A DNA stretch of 7,335 nt from an uncultured Collinsella sp. (GTDB taxonomy: Bacteria > Actinomycetota > Coriobacteriia > Coriobacteriales > Coriobacteriaceae). The position numbers and the translations under genes were made by a program. The notes beneath the pieces are model-generated. The model had not been told where the DNA came from and made no database searches. It was given only the letters and a program-made list of their open reading frames with translations. This document shows, one piece after another, positions 1-5,834 of the stretch. The stretch's first letter is position 1. Every line of letters starts with the position of its first letter. The stretch lies in assembly GCA_900554135.1 (NCBI GenBank), contig USFU01000081.1, positions 1 through 7,335 of the forward strand, read 5' to 3'.

Positions 1-1367
1 TAGAGGGCGAGCGAGCCGATCAGGCCGATGTTGGGGCCTTCGGGGGTCTCGATCGGGCACATGCGGCTGTAGTGCGAATTGTGAACGTCGCGGACGGCCG
101 TCGGCACGTTGGTGCGGCGGCTGGAGCCGGACTTGTGGCCGGCAAGACCACCAGGGCCGAGTGCGGACAGACGGCGCTTATGGGTCAGACCGGTCAGGGG
201 GTTCGCCTGGTCCATGAACTGCGAGAGCTGCGAGGAACCGAAGAACTCCTTGATGGAGGCCACGATCGGGCGGATGTTGATGAGCGACTGCGGGGTGATC
301 TCGTCGATGTCCTGGGAGCTCATGCGCTCACGGACGACGCGCTCCATACGGCTCATGCCGATACGGAACTGGTTGGCGACGAGCTCGCCGACGGTACGGA
401 TGCGGCGGTTGCCGAAGTGGTCGATGTCGTCGACCTTGAAACCCTGCTCGCCGGCAGCGAGGGATAGCAGGTAGCGCAGCGTCGCAACGATATCCTCGTC
501 GGTGAGCACCGTGACCTCTTCCTCGGTGGTGAGGTTGAGCTTCTTGTTGACCTTGTAACGACCGACGCGGGCCAGATCGTAGCGCTGCGGGTTAAAGAGC
601 AGGCCCTCGAGCAAGCTGCGGGAAGCGTCCACGGTGGGAGGCTCGCCCGGGCGCAGGCGACGGTAGATCTCGATGAGGGCGTCCTCGCGAGTGAGAGCGG
701 TGTCGCGCTCCAGGGTGCGCTTGATCACATCGGAGTTGCCGAGCAGCTCGATGATGTCGTCGTTGGTGACGGCGATGCCAAGGGCGCGCAGGAACATCGT
801 GGCGCTCTGCTTGCGCTTACGGTCGATGGAGACCATGAGCTGGTCGCGCTTGTCGACCTCAAACTCAAGCCAGGCACCGCGGGACGGGATGATCTGGGCC
901 TTGTAGATCTGCTTGCCCGAATCCATCTCGGAGCTGTAGTACACGCCCGGGGAGCGGACGAGCTGCGAGACGACGATACGCTCGGTACCGTTGATGATGA
1001 AGGTGCCCTGATCGGTCATCATGGGGAAGTCGCCCATGAAGACGAGCTGCTCCTTGATCTCGCCGGTCTCCTTGTTGGTGAGACGGACGTCGGTCAGAAG
1101 CGGAGCCTGATACGTCATGTCCTTCTCGCGGCACTCCTCGACGGTGTGCGCGGGGTCGCCGAACTGATGCTCGCCGAAGGTAACCTCGAGAACATGGTTC
1201 TGGCTCTGGATGGGGCTGGATTCCTTGAACGCCTCACGAAGACCCTCGTCCTTAAAACGCTCAAAGGATTCCCTTTGAACAGAGATAAGGTTGGGGAGCT
1301 CCATGGCCTCCGGGATTTTCCCGAAGCTGACGCGCTTGCGCTCAGTGGCAGTGTATGCGTAGGTCAC
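1..1367 (-). CDS. rpoB: DNA-directed RNA polymerase subunit beta, N-terminal 455 codons (3' end cut by window)
   Basis: This is the beta subunit of RNA polymerase, which forms one side of the active-site cleft and binds rifampicin. The start is GTG at 1367, chosen because a GGAGG ribosome site lies 9 nt upstream and the N-terminus ([19 protein letters not shown]) aligns with the usual beta start. Family blocks seen in order are [46 protein letters not shown] and [25 protein letters not shown]. The rifampicin cluster [22 protein letters not shown] then follows, with the residues matching E. coli D516, H526, S531 and L533 at 386, 396, 401 and 403. [13 protein letters not shown] is near the window edge, with N446 matching N568. 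The residue at the E. coli N518 position is Ala. Residues 409-424, between GPGGL and VRDVH, are unlike other beta subunits and about 8 residues longer; see findings. The gene stands apart from rplJL, behind galU and two terminators. Confidence 0.98.
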   Translation of the reverse strand, partial: MTYAYTATERKRVSFGKIPEAMELPNLISVQRESFERFKDEGLREAFKESSPIQSQNHVLEVTFGEHQFGDPAHTVEECREKDMTYQAPLLTDVRLTNKETGEIKEQLVFMGDFPMMTDQGTFIINGTERIVVSQLVRSPGVYYSSEMDSGKQIYKAQIIPSRGAWLEFEVDKRDQLMVSIDRKRKQSATMFLRALGIAVTNDDIIELLGNSDVIKRTLERDTALTREDALIEIYRRLRPGEPPTVDASRSLLEGLLFNPQRYDLARVGRYKVNKKLNLTTEEEVTVLTDEDIVATLRYLLSLAAGEQGFKVDDIDHFGNRRIRTVGELVANQFRIGMSRMERVVRERMSSQDIDEITPQSLINIRPIVASIKEFFGSSQLSQFMDQANPLTGLTHKRRLSALGPGGLAGHKSGSSRRTNVPTAVRDVHNSHYSRMCPIETPEGPNIGLIGSLAL

Positions 1368-1403
1368 CAGGTTTTTCCTCCTTCACGGAAATGCTCGGTG
1401 GGT

Positions 1404-1424
1404 TGGCGAGGCATAGCTTCGCCA
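1404..1424 (-). other. hairpin in the rpoB 5' leader
   Basis: On the minus strand TGGCGA pairs perfectly with TCGCCA across a 9-nt loop, 37 nt before the rpoB GTG. It would lie in the transcript if the promoter proposed at 1441-1468 is right. No T-run follows, so it is not a terminator. A role in leader RNA stability or regulation is inference only. Confidence 0.35.
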
Positions 1425-1440
1425 GTTATCGCAACCTAAT

Positions 1441-1468
1441 AGTTTATCAGGTACCGACCGTTGGGCAA
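1441..1468 (-). promoter_or_regulatory. candidate promoter for rpoB
   Basis: Read on the minus strand, TTGCCC (1468-1463) and TAAACT (1446-1441) are separated by 16 bp. Each matches four of six bases of the housekeeping sigma consensus. This would give a leader of about 70 nt. It is the best candidate seen, but it is weak. The main argument for a promoter in this gap is that the upstream gene galU ends in a strong terminator, so rpoB needs a promoter somewhere in 1368-1822. Confidence 0.35.
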
Positions 1469-1514
1469 GAAAAGCCTTGACGCGATTGAGTTTTTGGAGT
1501 AGCAAAGTTTTTCG

Positions 1515-1580
1515 ACAGAAAAGGTGCAGGTAGATAGGTATGTACCGAACATCTGTTCATATATTTTCTGTGAACAGTTC
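1515..1580. promoter_or_regulatory. GAAC/GTTC dyad cluster, possible operator
   Basis: An AT-rich stretch holds overlapping dyads. CGAACATCTGTTCA (1546-1559) resembles the Gram-positive LexA (SOS) box CGAAC-4 nt-GTTCG, differing at the last base of that form. CTGTTCA (1553-1559) and TGAACAG (1571-1577) form a perfect 7-bp inverted repeat across 11 nt. GAACAGTTC (1572-1580) is a third dyad. ACAGAAAA (1515-1522) and TTTTCTGT (1564-1571) are perfect inverted copies. The cluster is 180-210 bp upstream of the rpoB start and upstream of the proposed promoter. A protein-binding role is inference, and the regulator is unknown. Confidence 0.35.
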
Positions 1581-1629
1581 TGCTGATGCGGGCTGCCGAC
1601 GACGGAATGGCGGCGAGGATTGATCAGGC

Positions 1630-1799
1630 GGAAGCTGCGTCCCGTTTTGAGGCCCCAAACTGGGTCACAGTTTCCGATTGAGTCCTGTTTGGGAAACCGC
1701 ATCCCGTTCTGAGCCGAAATTCCGGGTCGCAGTTTCCGCTAGGGGCCCTAACCGGAAAGCGCGTCCCAGAATTCGATCAAATTGTGGGTCGCACTTTCC
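1630..1799. repeat. three palindromic units on an exact 62-bp period
   Basis: Three units of 46 bp (1630-1675, 1692-1737, 1754-1799) are separated by two 16-bp linkers, giving a strict 62-bp period. Each unit has 14-nt arms around an 18-nt centre: a left arm of the form GGAARCYGCRTCCC (GGAAAGCGCGTCCC in the third) and a right arm GGGTCRCASTTTCC. The arms are inverted copies at 11-12 of 14 positions. All three share the same T:T mismatch between the CCC/GGG pairs and the rest of the stem. The centres and linkers differ between units. The third unit is nearly palindromic through its centre as well. The array sits just beyond the galU terminator and upstream of rpoB. Function is unknown; it could be a dispersed repeat, a protein-binding array or a set of hairpins. 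Confidence 0.85.
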
Positions 1800-1822
1800 G
1801 GAGCCACGATTGCAGCCCGAAC

Positions 1823-1856
1823 AAAAAAACGGGCACGAACCGAGGTCCACGCCCGT
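1823..1856 (-). terminator. intrinsic terminator of galU
   Basis: On the minus strand ACGGGC (1856-1851) and GCCCGT (1834-1829) form a perfect 6-bp stem, followed at once by seven T (1829-1823). It begins about 20 nt after the galU stop codon. It should stop galU transcripts before they reach rpoB. Confidence 0.85.
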
Positions 1857-1876
1857 AAATGTCGATGCCCGAAGGC

Positions 1877-2785
1877 TTACTTGCGCATCAAGCCGCCGCG
1901 CTCGTCGATGGCGTCCCAGAAGGCGCTGGCAAAGCGAGGGTCGCTTGCGGCCATGAGGGCGTTGGTGGCCATCCAGCCAGACGGGGTACCAGTGTCGTAG
2001 CCCGAGAGCGGATCGATGACGACAGCGTACATGGCCTCGCGGTCGAGCGAACGTGCCATGGCGTCGGTCAGCTGAATCTCGCCGCCCTTACCGGCCTGCT
2101 GATCGGCCAGCAGGTCCATGACCAGCGGGCTCAGCAGGTAGCGACCGACGATGTACAGGTTGGACGGAGCCGCCTCGGGAGCGGGCTTCTCGACCAGACC
2201 GCCGATGCGCCAGACAGCGCCCGGCTCGGCATCGGCAACGCCCTCGGCGCCCTCGAGCGAACCGACGCGCTCGCCGGCGATAACGCCGTAGCGGCTGACT
2301 TCCTCGGGCGAGCAAGCAGCGACGGCGATAACCGAAGCGCCACCGTGCTCCTTGGAAACGGCGAGCATCTTGTCGCAGATATCGCGGTTAGGCACAACGT
2401 AGTCGCCCAGAAGAACCAGGAAGTTCTCCCCTGCCACGGCGTCGGCAGCAGAGCGAATAGCATGGCCGAGGCCCTTGGGCTCGTACTGATAACGGAAGTC
2501 GACCGGCATACCGCCAGCGTGGGCGACAGCATCGGCATAGGCGTTCTTGCCGCGCTCGCGCAGCAGGTTCTCGAGCGAGCGATCAGGCTGGAAGTAGTTC
2601 AGTAGCTCGGGCTTACCGGGAGAAGTAACGATGATGGCATCGTCGACCTCCTCGGGCTCGAGCGCCTCCTCGACGACGTACTGAATGACGGGCTTGTCGA
2701 GCACCGGCAGCATCTCTTTGGGCGTGCACTTGGTGCCAGGCAGAAAACGCGTGCCAAGACCGGCGGCGGGGATGATTGCCTTCAT
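1877..2785 (-). CDS. galU: UTP--glucose-1-phosphate uridylyltransferase
   Basis: A cytoplasmic nucleotidyltransferase that makes UDP-glucose and pyrophosphate from UTP and glucose-1-phosphate. It supplies UDP-glucose for galactose use, glycolipids and surface polysaccharide. The 302-aa length fits the bacterial GalU family. It opens with the nucleotide-binding motif AAGLGTRFLPGTK (residues 7-19) and KEMLPV (23-28). KPVIQYVVEEA, KGLGHAI (104-110), the metal-site region VLLGDYVV (124-131), GGLVEKP (195-201), APSNLYIVGRYLLSP and GGEIQLTDAM follow. LGDY replaces the LGDD seen in many relatives. The start is ATG at 2785: a reading frame extends 28 codons further upstream, but the family N-terminus is MKAIIPAAG, and AAAGGA lies upstream of 2785. 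The gene sits between rplL and rpoB but has its own terminator and a likely promoter, so it looks transcribed on its own. Confidence 0.95.
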   Translation of the reverse strand: MKAIIPAAGLGTRFLPGTKCTPKEMLPVLDKPVIQYVVEEALEPEEVDDAIIVTSPGKPELLNYFQPDRSLENLLRERGKNAYADAVAHAGGMPVDFRYQYEPKGLGHAIRSAADAVAGENFLVLLGDYVVPNRDICDKMLAVSKEHGGASVIAVAACSPEEVSRYGVIAGERVGSLEGAEGVADAEPGAVWRIGGLVEKPAPEAAPSNLYIVGRYLLSPLVMDLLADQQAGKGGEIQLTDAMARSLDREAMYAVVIDPLSGYDTGTPSGWMATNALMAASDPRFASAFWDAIDERGGLMRK

Positions 2786-2807
2786 GTTATTCAAAGATCC
2801 TTTCGCA

Positions 2808-2845
2808 GGCGCAAAAGCGCCCCATGCGTGCGGCACACAGCCGCA
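2808..2845 (-). other. two hairpins in the galU leader
   Basis: On the minus strand TGCGGC/GCCGCA with a 5-nt loop (2845-2829) is followed by GGCGC/GCGCC with a TTTT loop (2821-2808). Both lie between the proposed promoter and the galU ribosome site. No T-run follows either stem. They could affect leader RNA folding or stability; no known riboswitch was recognised. Confidence 0.45.
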
Positions 2846-2881
2846 GACCAAATTGCGATACCCAAGCATCTTACCGCTGGA

Positions 2882-2909
2882 ACTATATGTCGCTACAAGG
2901 CAGAGACAA
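2882..2909 (-). promoter_or_regulatory. candidate promoter for galU
   Basis: On the minus strand TTGTCT (2909-2904) and TATAGT (2887-2882) lie 16 bp apart, matching four and five of six consensus bases. The leader would be roughly 90 nt. A promoter is expected here because the rplL terminator lies just upstream at 3033-3072. The rest of the 2910-3032 gap holds a small dyad (GCAAT-3 nt-ATTGC, 2948-2960) and an extra TTGACC at 2925-2920, but no gene. Confidence 0.5.
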
Positions 2910-3032
2910 TTCTTCAGCAGGTCAACGCAAATTATTGCTCGAATGGTGCAATTTTATTGCCCAACGGCAGGGCACCCGATACGACGCAAATCACAGAACA
3001 TGGCAGTTTGAGCAACCGATGCCGAGGGACCG

Positions 3033-3072
3033 AAAAACAAAAAAGACGGGGCTCGCAATGCGAACCCCGTCT
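3033..3072 (-). terminator. intrinsic terminator of the rplJ-rplL operon
   Basis: On the minus strand AGACGGGG (3072-3065) pairs perfectly with CCCCGTCT (3051-3044). The stem continues through three more inner pairs after one mismatch and is followed by a T-rich tract with six T in a row. It starts 27 nt after the rplL stop codon. This is a strong terminator that separates rplJL from galU and rpoB. Confidence 0.92.
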
Positions 3073-3099
3073 GCAAAGAAATCTGGCGAGAAAGCCTGA

Positions 3100-3477
3100 T
3101 TACTTGAGGGTGACAGCAGCGCCAGCAGCCTCGAGCTTCTCCTTGGCAGCCTCGGCGTCCTCCTTCTTGGCACCCTCGAGAACAGCCTTGGGAGCGCCCT
3201 CGACGACCTCCTTGGCCTCCTTCAGGCCAAGGTTGGTGAGCTCACGGACGGCCTTGATGACCTGGATCTTGTTGTCGCCGAAGCCCTCGAGCACGACGTC
3301 AAACTCGGTCTTCTCCTCGGCCTCAGCAGCGCCAGCAGCGGGAGCGGCGACAACAGCGGCAGGAGCGGCGGCGGAAACGCCGAAGGTGTCCTCGATAGCC
3401 TTGACGAGCTCGGAAGCCTCGAGAAGGGTCATTTCCTTAAGAGCATCGATGATCTCATCGGTGGTAAGCTTAGCCAT
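3100..3477 (-). CDS. rplL: 50S ribosomal protein L7/L12
   Basis: The 125-aa stalk protein of the large ribosomal subunit. Dimers bind the C-terminal helix of L10, and the flexible C-terminal domains recruit and activate translation GTPases. The N-terminal dimerisation/L10-binding domain covers about residues 1-35 ([34 protein letters not shown]). An Ala/Pro-rich hinge follows at about 36-55. The globular C-terminal domain holds the family signature [24 protein letters not shown]. The start is ATG at 3477, with AAAGGA 7 nt upstream; an in-frame ATG at 3510 would add 11 non-family residues. It lies 102 bp after rplJ in the same transcript and is followed by a strong terminator. Confidence 0.98.
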   Translation of the reverse strand: MAKLTTDEIIDALKEMTLLEASELVKAIEDTFGVSAAAPAAVVAAPAAGAAEAEEKTEFDVVLEGFGDNKIQVIKAVRELTNLGLKEAKEVVEGAPKAVLEGAKKEDAEAAKEKLEAAGAAVTLK

Positions 3478-3495
3478 TTCTAAGTCCTTTCGGTT

Positions 3496-3542
3496 TCCGT
3501 GCGGATGCACGGAGATCAGTTAAAACACGGCGCGAATGCGCC
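3496..3542 (-). other. hairpins between rplJ and rplL
   Basis: The 102-bp spacer between rplJ and rplL contains two clean hairpins on the minus strand: GGCGC/GCGCC with loop ATTC (3542-3529) and TCCGTGC/GCACGGA with loop ATCC (3513-3496). The second ends 5 nt before the rplL ribosome site AAAGGA. L7/L12 is needed in several copies per L10. A role in transcript processing or in raising rplL translation is plausible inference, not shown. Confidence 0.5.
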
Positions 3543-3579
3543 AGGGGTGCGGCGTTGCCGCCGCGGGTGAAAACAGCGA

Positions 3580-4101
3580 CTAAGCTGCCTTCTGCTCGGA
3601 GACCTGCTGGATCGAACGAGCGAGACCAGAGGAAACGCCGTTGACGCAGACAGCGATGTCGCGAGCGAAACCGGAGATGAGACCGGCGATCTGGCCGAGA
3701 AGCTGATCCTTGGTGGGCAGCTCGGCGATAGCCTTAACGTCATCAGCGGAAACGGCCTTGCCGTCGGAGATACCGCCCTTGATCTCAAGGACGCCCTTGG
3801 ACTGAGCGGAGAAGTCCTTAAGGGCCTTAGCGGCCTCGACCGGCTCGGACTCGTAGAACACATAAGCGACGGGGCCGGCGAGGATCTCGTCGAGCTCGGG
3901 CTGCTCCTGGTTCTTGAGAGCGATCTTGACCAGGTTGTTCTTGTAGACCTTCATCTCGGCGCCGCACTCGCGAAGCTGATGACGCAGCTCCTGAGCCTGC
4001 TTAACCGTCAGACCGTTGTAGTTGACGACGAACAGACCGGCGTTCTCGGCGATACGGGACTCGATCTCTGCAACCTTGTCGATTTTGTACTGCTGGGGCA
4101 T
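3580..4101 (-). CDS. rplJ: 50S ribosomal protein L10
   Basis: The 173-aa base of the ribosomal stalk. It binds 23S rRNA through its N-terminal domain and carries L7/L12 dimers on its C-terminal helix. In many bacteria the L10-L12 complex also binds the leader of its own mRNA and represses it. Family features are the N-terminal block KIDKVAEIESRIAENAGLFVVNYNGLTVKQAQELR, then KVYKNNLVKIAL, GPVAYVF, EIKGGISDGKAVSADDVKAIAELPTKDQLLGQIAGLI and an alanine-rich C-terminal helix. The start is ATG at 4101, with AGGAGGTG 6 nt upstream. It is first in a two-gene operon with rplL. The usual neighbours rplK and rplA are not upstream; an aminotransferase gene is there instead. Confidence 0.98.
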   Translation of the reverse strand: MPQQYKIDKVAEIESRIAENAGLFVVNYNGLTVKQAQELRHQLRECGAEMKVYKNNLVKIALKNQEQPELDEILAGPVAYVFYESEPVEAAKALKDFSAQSKGVLEIKGGISDGKAVSADDVKAIAELPTKDQLLGQIAGLISGFARDIAVCVNGVSSGLARSIQQVSEQKAA

Positions 4102-4166
4102 GAATTACACCTCCTCGAATTCTTTCCGGGCACGGTCCGCCACAAGGACGTGACGGGGGCATGTCC

Positions 4167-4203
4167 AAAAAGAAAGCCCCCGCGCTGCATGAGCGACGGG
4201 GGC
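4167..4203 (-). terminator. attenuator-like terminator in the rplJ leader
   Basis: On the minus strand GCCCCCG (4203-4197) pairs with CGGGGGC (4182-4176). After one bulged base, AGCG-type pairing adds four more base pairs around a 5-nt loop. TTTCTTTTT follows (4175-4167). It lies in the leader, ending 65 nt before the rplJ ATG, so it can cut transcripts short before the operon. A 9-nt direct repeat GCCCCCGTC (4203-4195 and 4160-4152) offers the GGGGGC arm an alternative partner. Attenuation control is known for rplJ leaders of some Gram-positive bacteria; its use here is inferred. Confidence 0.8.
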
Positions 4204-4223
4204 GAGAAGACATATCTACTCGA

Positions 4224-4286
4224 CCACCTCGGCTGGCGGGAAGTCCCATTAAGCTCGCGGGCGATGCCCGTTTGCACCGGCTGTCT
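4224..4286 (-). ncRNA. L10 leader (ribosomal protein autoregulatory element)
   Basis: In the transcribed leader upstream of rplJ, the minus strand reads AGACAGCCGGTGC at its start and CCAGCCGAGGTGG at its end, with GCTTAATG between. These strings match what I recall of the L10 leader family (AGACAGYNGGYG ... CUUAA ... CYRSCCGAGG), placed as expected before rplJ. A CGGGC-ATC-GCCCG hairpin (4270-4258) and a GGG-ACTT-CCC hairpin lie inside. The two outer strings pair with one mismatch (GCCGG with CCAGC). Binding of L10-L12 here, coupled to the downstream attenuator, is the known scheme; it is inferred for this case. Confidence 0.7.
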
Positions 4287-4317
4287 CTGGCAGCGGATTC
4301 GTGCGTGAACCGAAAGT

Positions 4318-4346
4318 ATTATGGCGGGGACCCCGGCGTCGGTCAA
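4318..4346 (-). promoter_or_regulatory. promoter of the rplJ-rplL operon
   Basis: On the minus strand TTGACC (4346-4341) and CATAAT (4323-4318) lie exactly 17 bp apart. Each matches five of six bases of the housekeeping sigma consensus. Transcription would begin near 4311 and give a leader of about 210 nt, which holds the L10 element and the attenuator. The promoter lies in the left arm of the large inverted repeat, and a decayed copy points the other way at 4543-4567. Confidence 0.8.
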
Positions 4347-4567
4347 CGGGCGCGAGGATTCGCACACAAACCCTGCATACGCTCCGGCCGGGAGGGGCAG
4401 GGCGAGTTTTCCGCTCGGTCAGGTCCTGGGCTCGCACGAAGGCCACATTAAGTGGCCTTCGGCTCGTGCGGAATCTACGGAAAACTCGCCCTGCCCCTCC
4501 CGGCCGGAGCTACGTTACCTTTGCTGCGAATCCTCGTGTCCGTTGGTCGGCGCGCCCCACTCATAAT
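4318..4567. repeat. large inverted repeat with mirrored promoter sequence
   Basis: Two arms of 33 bp (4381-4413 and 4478-4510) are perfect inverted copies, beginning GCTCCGGCCGGGAGGGGCAG on the plus strand. The similarity continues outward imperfectly: CGAGGATTCGCA occurs in both arms, then the CGTTGRYC -35 region and CATAAT, so it spans about 4318-4567. Inside the 64-bp centre is another hairpin, GAAGGCCAC-5 nt-GTGGCCTTC, extended by CGCACG/CGTGCG around a 5-nt bulge. No T-run follows, so it is not an ordinary terminator. The whole 4102-4604 gap between the aminotransferase gene and rplJ holds this repeat, the promoter, the L10 leader and the attenuator, and no gene. Confidence 0.9.
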
Positions 4568-4604
4568 GCTTGGGTCGGTGGGCTGATGTTTCTATCCCTT
4601 TGGG

Positions 4605-5741
4605 CTACAGGGTTGAGAGGAAGGTGGATAGGCGGCGGAGGCCTTCGTCCAGGTTTTCGTCGGAGACGCAGTAGCTGAGGCGGATGTGGCCTTCGGTTCC
4701 GAAGCAGTTTCCGGGGACTAGGGCTACGTTTGCCTCTTTGATAGCTTTGATGCAGAAGTCTTCGCTTGTTAGGCCGAATTGTTTGATGCTGGGGAAGGCG
4801 TAGAAGGCGCCTGCCGGTTCCACTACGTCGAGGCCCATGGCGTCTAAGGCTGCGAGTACGCGTTCGCGACGGGCTCGGTAGACTTCGAGCATGGGAGTTG
4901 GGTCGACGGTGAGGGCTCGGGCTGCAGCGTCCATCTCAAATGAAACGGCGCTCGATACTAAGTACTGGTGGGCCTTTGCGATCTCGGCGATGACGGGGGC
5001 TGCGGCTACGAGCCAGCCCAGGCGCCAGCCGGTCATGGCCCAGGGCTTGGAGAAGCTCTCGATGACCACCGTCTGGTCGCGCAGCTCCGGGTGGCGCTGG
5101 GCAAAGCGCTCGTAGCCATTCACATAGACCAGACGGTTGTATACGTCGTCGCAGACTACGTATATGCCCGCCTGCTCTGCCACGCGCGCCACGGCGTCGA
5201 GCGATGCCGTGTCGAGGATGCAACCTGTGGGATTGTTGGGCGAGCAGATGACGATGGCCTTGGTCGCCGGCGTCATGCAGGCACGAAGCGCCTCCTCATC
5301 GATCTGGAATTGCGTAGGCTCCGTATCCAAATAGACCGCTTTGGCGTGGTTGGCCACGACGATGCTCTCGTACAGGCCAAAAGCCGGCGTAGGGATGATG
5401 ACCTCGTCGCCGGGGTTGAGCATAGCCATGAATGTTGCCGACAGGGCCTCGGTCGCACCGTCGGTCAGAATGACCTCGTCGGCCGCAAACGTAAGGCCCG
5501 CGTCCCCCATGTAGGCAGACAGCGCCTCGCGCAGGGCGGGACGGCCGTTGTTAGGCGGATAGTGCGTGTCGCCGCGGTCCAGCGATGCAGTCACCTCGGC
5601 ACTAATCACATCGGGCGTGGGAAAATCGGGCTCGCCGAGCGCAAGCGCAATGCATCCCGGATGCTGAGCAGCGAGCGCGTTGATTCGGCGGATGCCGGAG
5701 GGCTTGAGCGTGGCAAGCGAAGTATTCATGGGCAGGCGCAT
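4605..5741 (-). CDS. pyridoxal phosphate-dependent aminotransferase, class I/II
   Basis: A 378-aa cytoplasmic fold-type I aminotransferase, the usual length for the AspC/PatA-like group. Seen in order: GEPDFPTP (residues 36-43), HYPPNNGRPALREAL (60-74, substrate-side loop), DGATEAL (94-100), SPNNPTG (167-173, cofactor Asn), DDVY (198-201, Asp and Tyr that contact the pyridine ring and phenolic oxygen), SFSKPWAMTGWRLGW (229-243) with K232 as the PLP Schiff-base lysine, and HIRLSY (352-357) with R354 expected to bind the substrate carboxylate. All key residues are present, so it should be active. The substrate cannot be read from sequence; aspartate or another amino acid with 2-oxoglutarate is typical. 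ATG at 5741 is preferred over ATG at 5729 because AAAGGA lies 5 nt upstream. No terminator is evident after the stop, apart from the large inverted repeat. Confidence 0.93.
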   Translation of the reverse strand: MRLPMNTSLATLKPSGIRRINALAAQHPGCIALALGEPDFPTPDVISAEVTASLDRGDTHYPPNNGRPALREALSAYMGDAGLTFAADEVILTDGATEALSATFMAMLNPGDEVIIPTPAFGLYESIVVANHAKAVYLDTEPTQFQIDEEALRACMTPATKAIVICSPNNPTGCILDTASLDAVARVAEQAGIYVVCDDVYNRLVYVNGYERFAQRHPELRDQTVVIESFSKPWAMTGWRLGWLVAAAPVIAEIAKAHQYLVSSAVSFEMDAAARALTVDPTPMLEVYRARRERVLAALDAMGLDVVEPAGAFYAFPSIKQFGLTSEDFCIKAIKEANVALVPGNCFGTEGHIRLSYCVSDENLDEGLRRLSTFLSTL

Positions 5742-5834
5742 GGCGTTCCTTTCGTAAGGGTTGCACTAGGATAGCGCGGCTAGGCGCCGCCAGACGGTGT
5801 AACCTAAACGGAAACCAACCGGAAAGGAGGCGGC

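Noticed and set aside
1477..1505. Plus-strand promoter-like pair TTGACG and TAGCAA, 17 bp apart
   Set aside because: The -10 element is poor and no plus-strand gene lies downstream.
1436..1702. Small minus-strand open frame upstream of rpoB
   Set aside because: It runs across the candidate promoter, the dyad cluster and part of the palindromic repeats; no plausible protein features were seen.
1630..1799. Short CRISPR array
   Set aside because: There are only three units, repeats are imperfect and the arms are inverted. The linkers are 16 bp, and no cas gene is present.
1859..2605. Long plus-strand open frame of 248 codons
   Set aside because: It lies antisense to galU, whose motifs are unmistakable; the long open antisense frame follows from the G+C-rich codon pattern.
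2786..2869. Upstream start for galU adding 28 residues
   Set aside because: The extension has no family similarity, overlaps the two leader hairpins, and the family N-terminus begins at the internal ATG at 2785, which has a ribosome site.
3478..3510. Upstream start for rplL adding 11 residues
   Set aside because: The canonical L7/L12 N-terminus MAKLTTDE starts at 3477 with AAAGGA just upstream; the extension covers the intercistronic hairpin.
4381..4510. Large palindrome as the intrinsic terminator of the aminotransferase gene
   Set aside because: No T-run follows the stem on either strand, and the arms and loop are far longer than in ordinary terminators. It may still affect transcript ends.
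4968..5774. Plus-strand open frame of 268 codons
   Set aside because: It is antisense to the aminotransferase gene, which has all its catalytic motifs; no family features or good ribosome site were seen.
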